From: Xanthobacteraceae bacterium
Lineage (GTDB): Bacteria > Pseudomonadota > Alphaproteobacteria > Rhizobiales > Xanthobacteraceae
Reading direction: 5' to 3'
DNA length: 5,793 nucleotides
Assembly: GCA_030036975.1 (NCBI GenBank)
Contig: JASHSE010000276.1
Span: 1 to 5,793, forward strand
How positions within the stretch are numbered: the stretch's first letter is position 1; every line of letters starts with the position of its first letter. Made by a program: the position numbers and the translations under genes. Shown piece after piece: positions 5,542 to 5,793 of the stretch. Under the pieces are notes generated by a model, which had not been told where the DNA came from, searched no databases, and worked only from the letters and a program-made list of their open reading frames with translations.

Positions 5542-5793
5542 TTACAGCCATGGCATCAGCGAGGCGTGGATCACGTCCGGCACGCCCTCGCCGCCGACTG
5601 ATTTGATGGCGAGGTCGACGTCCTTGAGCGCAAAGCGGTGCGTGGTGATCAGCTCCAGCGGAAAGCGCTTCGAGGCGAGTTGCGCCAGCGCGAGCTCGCA
5701 GGCCTGGTAGCTGTGGCCGCGCGCGCTCTTCATGGTGATGAACTTCACCGTGAATTTCTCCAGCGGGAAATTGGGAAACGCCGCCAGCTCGCC
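5542..5793 (-). CDS. Medium-chain zinc-type alcohol dehydrogenase-like protein, C-terminal part
   Basis: The last 83 residues of a protein that enters from the right edge. The visible part begins GELAAFPNFPLEKF and continues KSARGHSYQACELALAQLAS, then THRFALKDVDLAIKSVGGEG and a PDVIHASLMPWL terminus. The THRF-L-DVDLAI-GGEG pattern is the usual end of medium-chain dehydrogenase/reductase proteins (zinc-binding alcohol or threonine dehydrogenase-like), where the C-terminal part closes the catalytic domain behind the NAD(P)-binding fold. The catalytic zinc ligands and the Rossmann glycine motif lie outside the window, so substrate, cofactor and zinc content cannot be judged. An internal GTG at 5748 is not the start, because the frame stays open and family-like up to the edge. 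Confidence 0.8.
   Translation of the reverse strand, partial: GELAAFPNFPLEKFTVKFITMKSARGHSYQACELALAQLASKRFPLELITTHRFALKDVDLAIKSVGGEGVPDVIHASLMPWL

Noticed and set aside
3863..5710. 615-residue open frame on the plus strand opposite cydA, the binding protein and the right-hand repeat
   Set aside because: Same shadow composition. It runs through a palindromic repeat and two intergenic regions, while the minus-strand proteins show clear family motifs and signal features.
1..5793. Search for CRISPR arrays, tRNA or rRNA genes, toxin-antitoxin or phage-defence modules
   Set aside because: No regularly spaced direct repeats, no tRNA-like cloverleaf and no defence-type proteins were seen. Genes of ordinary metabolism and respiration fill almost all of the window.

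Overview
The window looks like chromosomal DNA from a high-GC alphaproteobacterium, probably a Hyphomicrobiales member near Bradyrhizobium, Rhodopseudomonas or Xanthobacteraceae. This rests on protein style, GC-rich third codon positions and two kinds of palindromic intergenic repeat of a type common in that group. The assignment is an inference; no marker gene is present. Every gene I can support lies on the minus strand. The long plus-strand frames are antisense shadows.

Reading in the direction of transcription (right to left): 5793-5542 is the C-terminal end of a medium-chain, zinc-type alcohol dehydrogenase-like protein. A long double palindrome (5435-5498) follows. Next is an exported NMT1/SsuA-type ABC substrate-binding protein (5407-4361) with no permease or ATPase gene beside it. 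After a 117-nt gap containing three small hairpins come cydA (4243-2846) and cydB (2838-1828). These encode a two-subunit cytochrome bd-type quinol oxidase of the short Q-loop (CioAB-like) class, in a tightly coupled operon. A 98-nt gap leads to an APC-superfamily cationic/neutral amino acid permease (1729-218). A composite inverted repeat (103-198) lies just after the permease. The left edge (1-102) appears to be the end of an IS5-family insertion sequence, with the first eight codons of its transposase running off the window.

The bd oxidase would pass electrons from quinol to oxygen at the inner membrane. The permease would import amino acids, and the binding protein would capture an unknown small molecule in the periplasm. 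Nothing shows that these three work as one pathway, and the spacing suggests at least three transcription units. The gene content is ordinary and I found no new multi-gene system. The most interesting signals are in the non-coding DNA: an apparent IS insertion inside one arm of a palindromic repeat, and two repeat structures whose small stems differ in sequence but keep their base pairing.
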